Below are positions 17,174-25,560 of a stretch of DNA of 64,000 nt, piece by piece. Within the stretch, counting starts at the first letter, position 1. Every line of letters starts with the position of its first letter. The stretch comes from Halorubrum laminariae (lineage in GTDB: Archaea; Halobacteriota; Halobacteria; Halobacteriales; Haloferacaceae), in the NCBI RefSeq assembly GCF_024494655.1, contig NZ_JANHDL010000003.1, forward strand, positions 1-64,000, given 5' to 3'. The notes under the pieces are model-generated. The model did not search any database and was not told where the DNA came from. It worked only from the letters and a program-made list of their open reading frames with translations. A program made the translations under genes and the position numbers.

Positions 17174-18025
17174 ATGGAGGACACCTCGACGGGATCTGAC
17201 GCCACGACTCGGTCTGATCCGGAGACCCAGTCGGGCCCGGAAGCTCAGTCGGATCCGGGGACGCAGTCGGATCGCGATCCCAAGCCGGCGAGTGACGACC
17301 GACCGGCGGGCGACCTCGACGAGCTCCGCGAGCGCGTCGAGTCTGAGTACGACTTCGACGACTTCGGCCCGTCGGACATGGCGAAGATGAGCGCCGAGGA
17401 GTGGGACGCCGCCTTCGACCCCGACACGTGGATCACCGGGGACCGACTCCTCGACCGCGCTGCAGACGAGTTGAAGTCCCGCATCGCTCGCCGGGACGTG
17501 TTCGGCGTGTTAGAACGGGTTCGAGCCGACGACGGCGAGCGGCTCCTCGTGTACTCGGACGAGGGGTACGCGATCATCCGGCCGACCGGCGAGGTGATCG
17601 GGCAGGGAACCGTCCACAGGGATGTCGAGCCGGTCGTCGCGCTCGCGGCGATGGAGTCGTACGAGGTGCCGCCGCCGCCGGACGACTGGTCGCTACCGCA
17701 CCCCGACAGCGTTCCGGAAGGAACCGGCGAGTTCGGGAACCTGCTGATACAGGTGATCGCGACCGTGCAGGTTCTCGCTGGCGCGGCACTGCTCGTCGCC
17801 ACCGTCGCGACCGACCTGAACACGATCGTCGCCCCGGCGATGGGAATTCTGTTCCTGCTCGTGGGCGTCTTCCTGTTCGTGATCGTGGCGAACGCTCGGC
17901 TCTCCGATCGCTTCCGGTCCGAGGAGTATCGAAACCGGTTACGGGCGCTCCGCGAGGCGAAGGAACGTCCCGAGTTCGTCCCGGTCGACGAGGGGGGCGT
18001 AATCGAGGACGAACTGGAGGAGTGA
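17174..18025 (+). CDS. bc-cluster membrane protein with acidic cytoplasmic domain
   Basis: The 283-residue protein has a low-complexity N-terminus rich in Ser, Asp and Gln with repeated DP(E/G)(T/A)QS units (residues 10-40). A soluble alpha/beta domain covers 50-190, and two close membrane helices lie at about 197-217 and 222-245. It sits just upstream of the halocyanin and is conserved in the haloarchaeal bc cluster. It may help assembly; no catalytic motif is visible. Confidence 0.8.
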   Translation: MEDTSTGSDATTRSDPETQSGPEAQSDPGTQSDRDPKPASDDRPAGDLDELRERVESEYDFDDFGPSDMAKMSAEEWDAAFDPDTWITGDRLLDRAADELKSRIARRDVFGVLERVRADDGERLLVYSDEGYAIIRPTGEVIGQGTVHRDVEPVVALAAMESYEVPPPPDDWSLPHPDSVPEGTGEFGNLLIQVIATVQVLAGAALLVATVATDLNTIVAPAMGILFLLVGVFLFVIVANARLSDRFRSEEYRNRLRALREAKERPEFVPVDEGGVIEDELEE

Positions 18026-18087
18026 ACCGGCGATATCGAGAGTTACAGACCGTGTAATCCCTTCCCCGTCTACGGGTTCAGTCGGTG

Positions 18088-18096
18088 GGTTTAAGC
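18088..18096 (+). promoter_or_regulatory. TATA-like box for the halocyanin-led bc operon
   Basis: GGTTTAAGC is centred about 28 nt before the ATG at 18121. Confidence 0.5.
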
Positions 18097-18120
18097 GCAC
18101 CCCGTCCTGAGTGAGCCTGT

Positions 18121-18768
18121 ATGAAAAGGCGGGAATTCGTGCGGACGGCCGGCGGTGCGACCGCCGCGGTCGCGGCCGGGGCTGGGGCGACCGGATCGGC
18201 CGCCGCACAGGAAGTGCAACCGGAGTGGCCAAGCGGGGTCACGAGTGGGAACCTCGGGTCGTACGTCGACGCCCGCGGCCAGAGCGAAGTGACCGTCCAA
18301 GTCGGAGCCGGCGACGGCGGTCTCGCGTTCGACCCGACGCAGCTGTGGGTCGACACAGGCACGACGATCACGTGGGAGTGGACGGGCAACGGGGGGTCAC
18401 ACAACGTCCAGACCGTCGAGGACGGCGGCCCGGCGAGTCTCGACAGCGGCGACCCGGTTAGCGAGGAGGGAACGACCTACGAGTACGAGGTCACTGAAGA
18501 GGACGCGGGCATCACTCACTACCACTGTGTCCCGCACACCTCGACAGGAATGCACGGCGGTATCGCCGTCGGCGAGGACGTTTCGACCGTCGAGGTCGGC
18601 GGTGGATCCACCGGCTGGCCCGAAGACATCGCGCACGTCGGTATCGTGCTCCACCCGCACTGGGTCGGCCTCGCCGCAATCTTCGGCGTCGGGCTCACGT
18701 TCGTGTTCACGTTCTACCAGCTAAAATACGGCGAGTCCGCACACACCGGACACGGGGGTGCGAGATGA
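18121..18768 (+). CDS. Halocyanin (Tat-exported membrane-bound blue copper protein)
   Basis: The 215-residue protein begins with a Tat signal, MKRREFVRTAGG, followed by an Ala-rich stretch ending AAAQ. The plastocyanin-like domain has the four copper ligands: His in GGSHNV, then Cys, His and Met in HCVPHTSTGMHG. A C-terminal helix (about residues 178-200) anchors it outside the membrane. It opens the bc operon, replaces cytochrome c1 by position, and probably takes electrons from the quinol oxidase. Its stop overlaps the next start (ATGA). Confidence 0.93.
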   Translation: MKRREFVRTAGGATAAVAAGAGATGSAAAQEVQPEWPSGVTSGNLGSYVDARGQSEVTVQVGAGDGGLAFDPTQLWVDTGTTITWEWTGNGGSHNVQTVEDGGPASLDSGDPVSEEGTTYEYEVTEEDAGITHYHCVPHTSTGMHGGIAVGEDVSTVEVGGGSTGWPEDIAHVGIVLHPHWVGLAAIFGVGLTFVFTFYQLKYGESAHTGHGGAR

Positions 18769-19154
18769 GTTCCGGCGAGTCCTCCTACGGCGACATCCAT
18801 CGGTACGAGCCCGCTAGAGAGAGCACCGCCGCCGCCATCGCTATCGTCCTCTTGACCATCATCGAGGTCGTGTTGGTCTCGCTTTTCGTCTACGGACTCA
18901 TGTCGGCGTGGGCCTCGACGGAGTTCGGCAACATGTTCGTCGGCGCGCTGATGGCGATGATCTTCATCGACCTCGCGTTCGTTCTCATGTTGTACCGCAA
19001 GGAGTTCCTCCCCGACGTGATGATAGTCAAGAAGCGCCGCCGCAAGTGGGAGGATCTGTATGTCCGCGAGGACGAGAAAGACGGCGTGACGGTGGACACC
19101 GGCAGCGCAGTCGAGACGCTCAAACGCGCCGTGTATCCCTACTACAAGAAGTGA
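18765..19154 (+). CDS. Small membrane subunit of the bc cluster
   Basis: The 129-residue protein has two membrane helices at about 22-45 and 58-80 and a basic, charged C-terminal half (KKRRRKWEDLYV). It overlaps the halocyanin gene by 4 nt and is followed 7 nt later by cytochrome b, so it is probably an accessory subunit of the complex. The family is conserved in haloarchaeal bc operons (recalled as DUF7318) with no known activity. Confidence 0.82.
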   Translation: MSSGESSYGDIHRYEPARESTAAAIAIVLLTIIEVVLVSLFVYGLMSAWASTEFGNMFVGALMAMIFIDLAFVLMLYRKEFLPDVMIVKKRRRKWEDLYVREDEKDGVTVDTGSAVETLKRAVYPYYKK

Positions 19155-19161
19155 TCCCCCA

Positions 19162-19971
19162 ATGAGTCTTAAAAAACAAGACGAGATGGACCACAACGCG
19201 TGGCTCAAAAAGCAGGACCTGACGGTCGTCGAGACCGCCTTTTTGACCACGCTCATCTGGTTGGACAAGCGGCTTCGCATCGTTGACTACCTCGAACTGC
19301 TGGAGACGATGTACTACCGCGCGAACCTCCAGATGCCGAAGAGCCACACCGAACAGTACGACCTCGACAACAAGTTCTGGTACTGGTACCCGCTCTACTC
19401 GCTCGGATCGCTCTCTATTATCGCGTACCTCGTCGCGGCGATCACCGGCGCGCTGTTGGGATTCTACTACTCGCCCTCGACCGCGGGCGCAGCCGCGCAG
19501 GGCGATCCGACGGCCGCGTACGACTCGCTCGTGTTGATCATGACCGATGTTCAGTTCGGATTCATGCTCCGGTCGATCCACAAGTGGGCCGCCCAGTTCA
19601 TGACGGCGGCGGTGTTCCTCCACATGCTCCGCGTGTACTTCACCGGGGCGTACAAGGAGCCGCGTGAGGTCAACTGGGTGCTCGGCGTCGTCCTCATCGC
19701 GCTGACGCTGTTCTTCGGGTTCTCCGGCTACGTCCTCCCGTGGAAGCAGCTGTCCTACTGGGCTGCACAGATCGGCGTCGAGATGGCACTCGCGACACCC
19801 ATCGTGGGCGAGTGGGCCGCACAGCTCGTCTTCGGCGGATTCACGCTCGGCCAAGCGACGCTCGTGAGAATGTACATCCTGCACGTCTTCGTGCTGCCGT
19901 TCGTGGTGACCGGCCTCATCGCGCTCCACGTCGGCATCGTGTGGGTGCAGGGTATCGCGGAGCCGCACTAA
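19162..19971 (+). CDS. petB: Cytochrome b N-terminal part (b6-like)
   Basis: The 269-residue protein carries the four-helix haem-binding domain of cytochrome b. Two bis-His pairs are visible: H-x13-H in the helix starting HKWAAQFMTAAVFLH and H-x14-H in HVFVLPFVVTGLIALH. It oxidises and reduces quinol in the membrane as the core of a bc-type complex. An N-terminal extension of about 70 charged residues precedes the first helix. The C-terminal part is encoded separately 4 nt downstream, as in b6f complexes. Confidence 0.93.
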   Translation: MSLKKQDEMDHNAWLKKQDLTVVETAFLTTLIWLDKRLRIVDYLELLETMYYRANLQMPKSHTEQYDLDNKFWYWYPLYSLGSLSIIAYLVAAITGALLGFYYSPSTAGAAAQGDPTAAYDSLVLIMTDVQFGFMLRSIHKWAAQFMTAAVFLHMLRVYFTGAYKEPREVNWVLGVVLIALTLFFGFSGYVLPWKQLSYWAAQIGVEMALATPIVGEWAAQLVFGGFTLGQATLVRMYILHVFVLPFVVTGLIALHVGIVWVQGIAEPH

Positions 19972-19975
19972 TCCA

Positions 19976-20764
19976 ATGACCGACGATCACACTCCCATGA
20001 CTGACGGAGGCACCGACGGCGAAGCGCGTACCGACGGCGGCCCGCCGGCGACGGTTCCGCCGGACGACGAGACGCCGACTTGGTCCGAGCGCAAGGAGCG
20101 CTCACAGGGGCTCGCACAGCTCACCTACCAGTACTTCGAGCGATCGCGCCGCGAAGACGAGGACCTCCGCGCCGAGTCGACCTACGTCGAGCGCGACGTG
20201 CTCGGGTTCCCGGCGTGGCCCCACGAGACGCTCCGAAACCTCGCCATCACGAGCTTCTTCATCGGAATCATCGTGCTCGTCGCGGCCGTGTTGCCGGTCC
20301 ACTTCGGATCGCCGGCGAATCCAGGCTCGACGCCTTCGGTCATCCTTCCCGACTGGTATCTCTACTGGTCGTTCGGACTGTTGAAGCTCAACCCGATAAA
20401 CCCCGGACTCGAAGTGCTTGGCGGGAACATCCTGCTCGGCAACGAGTTCCTCGGGATCATCGCGCACGGTATCATCTTCGCGGCTATCACTCTCGTGCCA
20501 TTCCTTAACAAGGGGAGCGCACGGCGACCTGTCGAACAGCCGTTCTGGAGCGCCGTCGGCGTCGCGGGTGTCATCCTCTCGTTCACGCTCGCCGCCCTCG
20601 CGATTCAGAACTTCTTCCCCATCGGGCTCGACCTCCTGTTCACGCTCACGTTCCTGCTGCCGCCAGTCGGCGGTATCATCACCTACGCGGTGTTGAAGAC
20701 GATGCGTGAAGGGTACATGTACGACCTGAACCGGCGGTACTACATGCTGCGGCCGCCGAAGTAA
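19976..20764 (+). CDS. petD: Cytochrome b C-terminal part (subunit IV-like)
   Basis: The 262-residue protein has an acidic N-terminal region and at least three membrane helices. The quinol-oxidation loop reads PDWY (in VILPDWYLYWSF), where most complexes have PEWY. With the preceding gene it forms the split cytochrome b. A later in-frame ATG at 19997 is an alternative start. Another haloarchaeal feature is the long polar N-terminus of about 75 residues. Confidence 0.92.
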   Translation: MTDDHTPMTDGGTDGEARTDGGPPATVPPDDETPTWSERKERSQGLAQLTYQYFERSRREDEDLRAESTYVERDVLGFPAWPHETLRNLAITSFFIGIIVLVAAVLPVHFGSPANPGSTPSVILPDWYLYWSFGLLKLNPINPGLEVLGGNILLGNEFLGIIAHGIIFAAITLVPFLNKGSARRPVEQPFWSAVGVAGVILSFTLAALAIQNFFPIGLDLLFTLTFLLPPVGGIITYAVLKTMREGYMYDLNRRYYMLRPPK

Positions 20765-20803
20765 CGGCACACCACACCCGTCGATTTTCCCATCACCGCT
20801 TTC

Positions 20804-21241
20804 ATGTCTCCACCTCCTTCAGCCGCCGATGACGACCCGCAGGCGTTCGACGAGACAGGTGATCCCGTCGCGGCGGACGACGGCGACGATCCGCGAAACG
20901 AGCCGACCGGTCCCCGAGAAGGCCCCGCTGGGCGCGAGGTCGTCGTCCCGTTTCGGCTCTACAAGGCCGTCACCGTGTTCTCGACGCTGGCGGCGGCGCT
21001 CGCGTACATCGTCGGATTCACGCTCATCGACGCGGCGACGCTCCAGTTGAGCGTCGTCCGAAACGTGATCATCTACCTCCTCGACAGCGTCGGTGTTCGC
21101 CTGCCGGACGACGTGCTCGTCGCGGCGCTCGCGATCGCCGGAATCGGTTTCATCGTGGCCGGAACGGCGGTGTACGTCCTAGGAACTCGCTTCCGTGGAC
21201 GCGGGATGGGAAAGTCTCAAGACGGCTCCGACGAATCGTGA
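20804..21241 (+). CDS. bc-cluster small membrane protein
   Basis: The 145-residue protein has an acidic N-terminal half, two membrane helices (about 55-75 and 105-128) and a short basic-to-acidic tail. It is co-directional with the cytochrome b genes and conserved next to them in haloarchaea (recalled as DUF7315). No motif suggests a catalytic role. Confidence 0.8.
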   Translation: MSPPPSAADDDPQAFDETGDPVAADDGDDPRNEPTGPREGPAGREVVVPFRLYKAVTVFSTLAAALAYIVGFTLIDAATLQLSVVRNVIIYLLDSVGVRLPDDVLVAALAIAGIGFIVAGTAVYVLGTRFRGRGMGKSQDGSDES

Positions 21242-21245
21242 GGTA

Positions 21246-21530
21246 ATGGCAGACGAGTTCATCAAAGGGTTCGCCCTGTTCGCGCTCGGGGCGCTCGCTT
21301 GGTTCACCTTCGGCGGGTGGTACCGGACACCGTCGTACTACGAGATCGTCCAGCTTGTCAACCCGGCAGAAGGGGTCAACACCGCCTACGGACAGGTCGC
21401 ACTCCTCGCCGGCGACGTGGCCTTCTGGCTCATGATCGTGGGTCCGGTCGTGTTCTGGGTGCTCATTCCCGCGAGCCGGGAACTCCGGAAGTCGCTGAAC
21501 GACGACGGCGACGCCGAAGCCGCGAACTGA
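21246..21530 (+). CDS. bc-cluster small membrane protein
   Basis: The 94-residue protein starts MADEFIKGFALF and has two hydrophobic helices at about 8-24 and 56-76. It begins 4 nt after the preceding stop and is probably the last gene of the bc operon. It belongs to an uncharacterised haloarchaeal family (recalled as DUF7314). Confidence 0.8.
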   Translation: MADEFIKGFALFALGALAWFTFGGWYRTPSYYEIVQLVNPAEGVNTAYGQVALLAGDVAFWLMIVGPVVFWVLIPASRELRKSLNDDGDAEAAN

Positions 21531-22014
21531 GACGAGTCCTCTCGGTCGACGTTCTTTTGATATCGATGCTCTCGGTGCGGTCGCGTAGCCTGCCGGGAGT
21601 ACCACGGTGGTGCCGCCCGCACGCTCGTCGCGCGAGCGGTTCGCCAGCACACTACTCCCGCTCCTCGAAACGACGAACGATGTGCGTAGCGCCCTGCCGA
21701 CACGACTGTCTCGTGAACTGCCTCGGAGTCAAGCCCCGAGGCACTCTGCCCCGAACTCTGTAGACGGCACGGCCCCTCGTGCGATCGAACCGGGTGGAGC
21801 CGCCTTCGAGGTCAGGCGTGAACACTCCTGTTCTCGATCGTTGCATCGGGAGTCGTTCCGGAATGAGACAGGCACGTCGGGCGAGACGGTTCGAATCCGC
21901 GACCGCGCGGCGGCGAGAAAGGATCCACACACTGCAGTCGGCTGGGCGACAGTCACGGCGGTCGGTTGCCGGAGAACGATGTGTCGGTAGTTCCGTCGAG
22001 GTGGATGGAACGCT
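21531..22014. other. Intergenic stretch with an IS-like hairpin and no supported gene
   Basis: This gap of 484 nt separates the bc operon from a convergent gene. No reading frame in it looks like a protein. It contains one clear palindrome at 21719-21743 (an 8-bp stem with a 9-nt loop, TGCCTCGG and CCGAGGCA). That hairpin resembles terminal hairpins of IS200/IS605-type elements. Confidence 0.5.
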
Positions 22015-22458
22015 CTATGCGACGATGAACTGGTTCCAGATCCCCTCGACGAGGAAGAACAGCGCGTAGTAGGATGCGTACACCAAAAGCAGGACGGAGG
22101 CGGCGATCGCGCTTTTGGGCGCTTCTATCGCCATGTCGTTTCGGGCTTCGACGTTGCGCGCCTCCAACTCGAACAGGTCGGCGAGTAGCATCGTGATGAC
22201 GATCACGGAGACGATAACGCCGCTGATTGGCGAGTCGATAGCGAACAGCACGCCCAACAGGAGGAGCCCGACGTTCGTGAACACGTGCGGCGTGTACGGC
22301 TCGACGCTGTCACCGTCCGTTCCCTGATCGACGTGCTGCCTGTGTGCGAGGTGGCGCGTCACGAGGTTCGCGACGGCCATCGTGAAGATCGCGTACGGCA
22401 GCACCGGTCCGACGGCGGCAAGCCAGCCGAGGGGAACGAGGAACTGCAGTGGGTCCAT
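22015..22458 (-). CDS. bc-cluster membrane protein
   Basis: The 147-residue protein has four hydrophobic helices (about 10-32, 59-75, 80-95 and 115-140) and starts MDPLQFLVPLGWL. It lies downstream of and convergent to the bc operon and is probably the remaining small membrane family of that region (recalled as DUF7313). Function unknown. Confidence 0.78.
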   Translation of the reverse strand: MDPLQFLVPLGWLAAVGPVLPYAIFTMAVANLVTRHLAHRQHVDQGTDGDSVEPYTPHVFTNVGLLLLGVLFAIDSPISGVIVSVIVITMLLADLFELEARNVEARNDMAIEAPKSAIAASVLLLVYASYYALFFLVEGIWNQFIVA

Positions 22459-22472
22459 ACCGACACATCCGG

Positions 22473-23348
22473 TTACGAGTTATTAGAGTGTTTCCGATCG
22501 TCGCGCTCGGCGCGGGGCGTCGACACCGCGAGATCGACCTGATCGACCGCCTCGATCGCGATCGGCCGGTTCGGGTCGACGAGTCCGAGCTTCACCCCGT
22601 CGACGATCAGCGCCACCGGTTCGCTCTCCCGTTCGACGGTCACCGTCAGTTCCGCGGCAGCGATCCATGAATCGGTCTGCGTTCTGAACGGCGCGATCGG
22701 TACGACAGCGAGGCCACCGCCCGGTTCGACGATCGGCGCACCAGCGGCGTTCGCGTATCCGTCGCTGCCGAGCGGTGTCGCGATTGCGACCCCGTCCGCA
22801 CGAAACATCGCGTCCGTCCCGCTGGCGAACCCGACCGCGAACTCCGAGATTCGCGCGGGCGCGTCGGTGACAAATGCGACATCAAGTGCGGCCCGCCGTG
22901 ACGACGACGCACCGTTCACCGCGAGGACGGGATGGGAGACGCAGCAGACGCCGTCGGTCGACGCGAACGCCGCGGCGAGATCATCGTCAGCATCTGGAGG
23001 TGGGGAGCCGGCATCGGAGGGCGCGGAGCTGTGTATCGCTGTGCCGTCGTCGTTCGCGTCGACCGCGCGACGAAGGAACTGCTTCGCGCGGTCGTCATCG
23101 AGCGCGAGCCGCCCTTCACCGACTGGGATCACCGTTCCGCTCGGCGCGGCGGCGACGACCCCTCGGAGTGCCTCTCGGCCGACGGCGACGACGAGCGCGG
23201 CGTCGTCCGATTCGCTCGGATCGACAGCGGTCGTCGCGGGCGGAGGAGCGTCGGCAGCCGTACCCGCGATACCGCCGATGACCCTCCGAAGCTCCGCCGT
23301 CCGATCGTCGTCACCGACGACCGTGACGCGGCGTTCCGACGCGTCCAT
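22473..23348 (-). CDS. NAD kinase-like protein
   Basis: The 291-residue protein has the C-terminal ATP-NAD kinase beta-sandwich. ATPLGSDGYANAAGAPIVEPG corresponds to the TPTGS-Y-AGGPI signature. The N-terminal domain is shortened: in place of the usual GGDG it has VVAVGREALRG. It may be a divergent NAD kinase or a paralogue that binds but does not phosphorylate NAD. Its stop lies 14 nt from the next gene's start on the same strand. Confidence 0.75.
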   Translation of the reverse strand: MDASERRVTVVGDDDRTAELRRVIGGIAGTAADAPPPATTAVDPSESDDAALVVAVGREALRGVVAAAPSGTVIPVGEGRLALDDDRAKQFLRRAVDANDDGTAIHSSAPSDAGSPPPDADDDLAAAFASTDGVCCVSHPVLAVNGASSSRRAALDVAFVTDAPARISEFAVGFASGTDAMFRADGVAIATPLGSDGYANAAGAPIVEPGGGLAVVPIAPFRTQTDSWIAAAELTVTVERESEPVALIVDGVKLGLVDPNRPIAIEAVDQVDLAVSTPRAERDDRKHSNNS

Positions 23349-23420
23349 GATCGGGGGTGTGACCGGGGCGCGTGAAAACCTCCCGGTTCGCGGCGGGGCT
23401 GTTCCTCGGTGGAATATCGG

Positions 23421-24773
23421 TCAAAAGGGCCAGTCGCCGGTGATCTTCATGCCGGTCGCCTTCCCTTCCGCCTCCAGCGTCGACGCGATCGCCTCGCGGT
23501 CGCGCCGCTCCGTCGTCACGGTCTCATCGGCGAGTTCGACGACCAGTTCGGTCAACAAGATCGCCTGTTCGCGGAGGTTCCGCGATTCGAGCTTGTCGAG
23601 CGTGTCCGCCCCGGTGTGGCCCCAGCCGCGGCCACGGCCCGCTGTTTCTCCGGACACCATGTATCCGGGGATTCCCCGCTCGACGAACGGCCAGTGGTCG
23701 CTGTGTGGGACGAGTTCGCCACCGAGCGACACCGGGTGGTCGAAGCGGTCTACCACGCGCTCTGCGGCCGCTTCGAGCGCGTCGAATCCGTGGTGATCGA
23801 ATCGCAGCGTGCGGCCGAACACGTTGCTGTCGACGTTGACGACGGCCTTGACGTGCTCGGGGTTGACGCCAGCCGCAAACCGCGAGGACCCGACCAGCCC
23901 GACCTCTTCGGACCCGAATCCGGCGAACCGGACGCGGGTGTCGAGGTCGTCCTCGCGGGCGGCGAGCGCGCAGGCGATCTCGACTAGCGTCGCCGTCCCA
24001 GCGCCGTTGTCCATTGCCCCCTCCGCGAGATCGTGGGCGTCGACGTGCGAGGAGACGATCAGGTACTCGTCGGTGTCGGGTCCGATATCGGCGACGACCG
24101 TGCCGCTTTCTGCCTCGGAGGTCGCACAGTCGACGGCGACGGCGAGTTCCTCGCCCTCGTATCGGCGCGCGAGGCGAGCCCCGGTCTCCTTGCTCACCCC
24201 GACCGCGGGAATCTCGCCGAGCGGCGCGTCCGCGGTCCCGACGCTCCCGGTTGGGGGCAGCGTCCCCTCGACGTGGTTCGCGAAGACGAACGCGGCCGCG
24301 CCGGCCTCGACGGCGCGGTAGTACTTCTCGCGTCGGTGGACGAACCGGTCGATCGAGTCGGGGCTGTCGGACGAGACCATCACAACTTCCCCGTCGAGGT
24401 CGGCGTCTGCGAAGTCCTCAGGGACGCCGTAGCCTAGATCGACGAACTCGCCGGACGCCTCCGCGGCCGGGCTTCGCGGAAGCGCGATACACTGGTTTGC
24501 GCCGCTCGCGACGGTGGCGGGCGTGCTCCCGACGGTGTTCCCCTCGTCGCTTGCGATCCGCCGGATCGCGCTGTCCCCGCGCGTCCAGCCCTGCACGTCG
24601 AACGGCTCGATGCGGGCGTCGCGCGCACCGGCGTCTGAGAGCGCGTCGCGCGTGCGCTCCAGCGCCTCGCGCTCGCCGTCGGATCCGGCCATGCGGGTCC
24701 CGATGTCGACGAGGGCTTCGAGGTGGGTCCAGCCGACATCGCTCGTGAAGGTGTCGCCGATCCAGTCGGTCAT
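23421..24773 (-). CDS. M28 family zinc aminopeptidase
   Basis: The 450-residue peptidase has two-zinc ligands typical of M28: His and Asp in SSHVDAHD and in EGAMDNGAG, the catalytic EE in GFGSEEVG, an Asp in NVDSN, and a final His in GWGHTGADT. A PA-like insert lies between residues 100 and 210. No signal peptide is present, so it is probably cytosolic. It cleaves N-terminal residues from peptides. The gene is monocistronic. Confidence 0.92.
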   Translation of the reverse strand: MTDWIGDTFTSDVGWTHLEALVDIGTRMAGSDGEREALERTRDALSDAGARDARIEPFDVQGWTRGDSAIRRIASDEGNTVGSTPATVASGANQCIALPRSPAAEASGEFVDLGYGVPEDFADADLDGEVVMVSSDSPDSIDRFVHRREKYYRAVEAGAAAFVFANHVEGTLPPTGSVGTADAPLGEIPAVGVSKETGARLARRYEGEELAVAVDCATSEAESGTVVADIGPDTDEYLIVSSHVDAHDLAEGAMDNGAGTATLVEIACALAAREDDLDTRVRFAGFGSEEVGLVGSSRFAAGVNPEHVKAVVNVDSNVFGRTLRFDHHGFDALEAAAERVVDRFDHPVSLGGELVPHSDHWPFVERGIPGYMVSGETAGRGRGWGHTGADTLDKLESRNLREQAILLTELVVELADETVTTERRDREAIASTLEAEGKATGMKITGDWPF

Positions 24774-24837
24774 GCGTGTGGGTGCGTCGGCGAACGCTCA
24801 AGCATTTCGGTGGCGGCGGTCGGTCCCCGCGTTCACG

Positions 24838-25473
24838 TTACACTCCCGGAACGACCGGTAGGAGCACCGCCGCGGTCTCGGCCGCCTCGAACGTCGAGTC
24901 GTACACGTGGTTCAAGAGGAGATACGTGACGACGCCGAGGACGAGCGAGGTCAGCCACGCGCTCGCCGCGATCCGGCCGACGCGGCGGTGGGGTGTCCGA
25001 TTCCGGAGTTCGTGCTCGCTGTGCGTGAGCCCGAGCACGAACGCGTAGAGGACGACGGGCACGGAGACCACGGAGAGCAGGATGTGGACCGCGAGCATGA
25101 CCAGGTACGCGTAGTACGCCGGATCGGGGCCGACGAAGTACTTCGTTCCGCCGCCCGCGACCTTGGGGAGGTACATCCCGAGAAACAGGAGGATGAGTCC
25201 GAACGAGGTCGTCATCGCCGCGGCGTGTTTTTTCACCTCGTCGTTGCGGATCCAGTACCAGCCAAGGGAGAGGGTAACCACGGTGATCGTGTTGACTGCG
25301 GCGATCGCGTGCGCGAGGAGATCGACGGTCCCCTCGGTCAGCGTGGGAAACAGCGCTTGGAACTCGGGGACCAGAAACACCCCGCCGACGGCCCCGTAGC
25401 CGACGACGGTGAGGAGCAGCGTGATCGCGCCGGCTCGGTTTTTCGCCCGATTGCGGAGGGTGGAAGTAGACAT
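24838..25473 (-). CDS. DUF420 membrane protein
   Basis: The 211-residue protein has five or six membrane helices and conserved His residues: H in LLAHAIAAVN, KKHAAAM, AVHILL and HSEHELR. DUF420 proteins occur with cytochrome c oxidase assembly genes and are thought to help haem-copper oxidase biogenesis (CtaM-like). No oxidase gene is adjacent here. A TATA-like GAATTAACC (25494-25502, minus strand) precedes the ATG. Confidence 0.88.
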   Translation of the reverse strand: MSTSTLRNRAKNRAGAITLLLTVVGYGAVGGVFLVPEFQALFPTLTEGTVDLLAHAIAAVNTITVVTLSLGWYWIRNDEVKKHAAAMTTSFGLILLFLGMYLPKVAGGGTKYFVGPDPAYYAYLVMLAVHILLSVVSVPVVLYAFVLGLTHSEHELRNRTPHRRVGRIAASAWLTSLVLGVVTYLLLNHVYDSTFEAAETAAVLLPVVPGV

Positions 25474-25560
25474 ATCTGCGGTAGTCGCGCGATGGTTAAT
25501 TCCCTTTCGAGGCCGGCCGCCACGTTCGCCACGCCCGCCGCGACGGACCGGAGAGACGCG

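Noticed and set aside
21607-21990. Overlapping frames in the 484-nt gap after the bc operon
   Set aside because: Arg-rich, no homology that I recognise and no promoter. The gap is better explained as intergenic.
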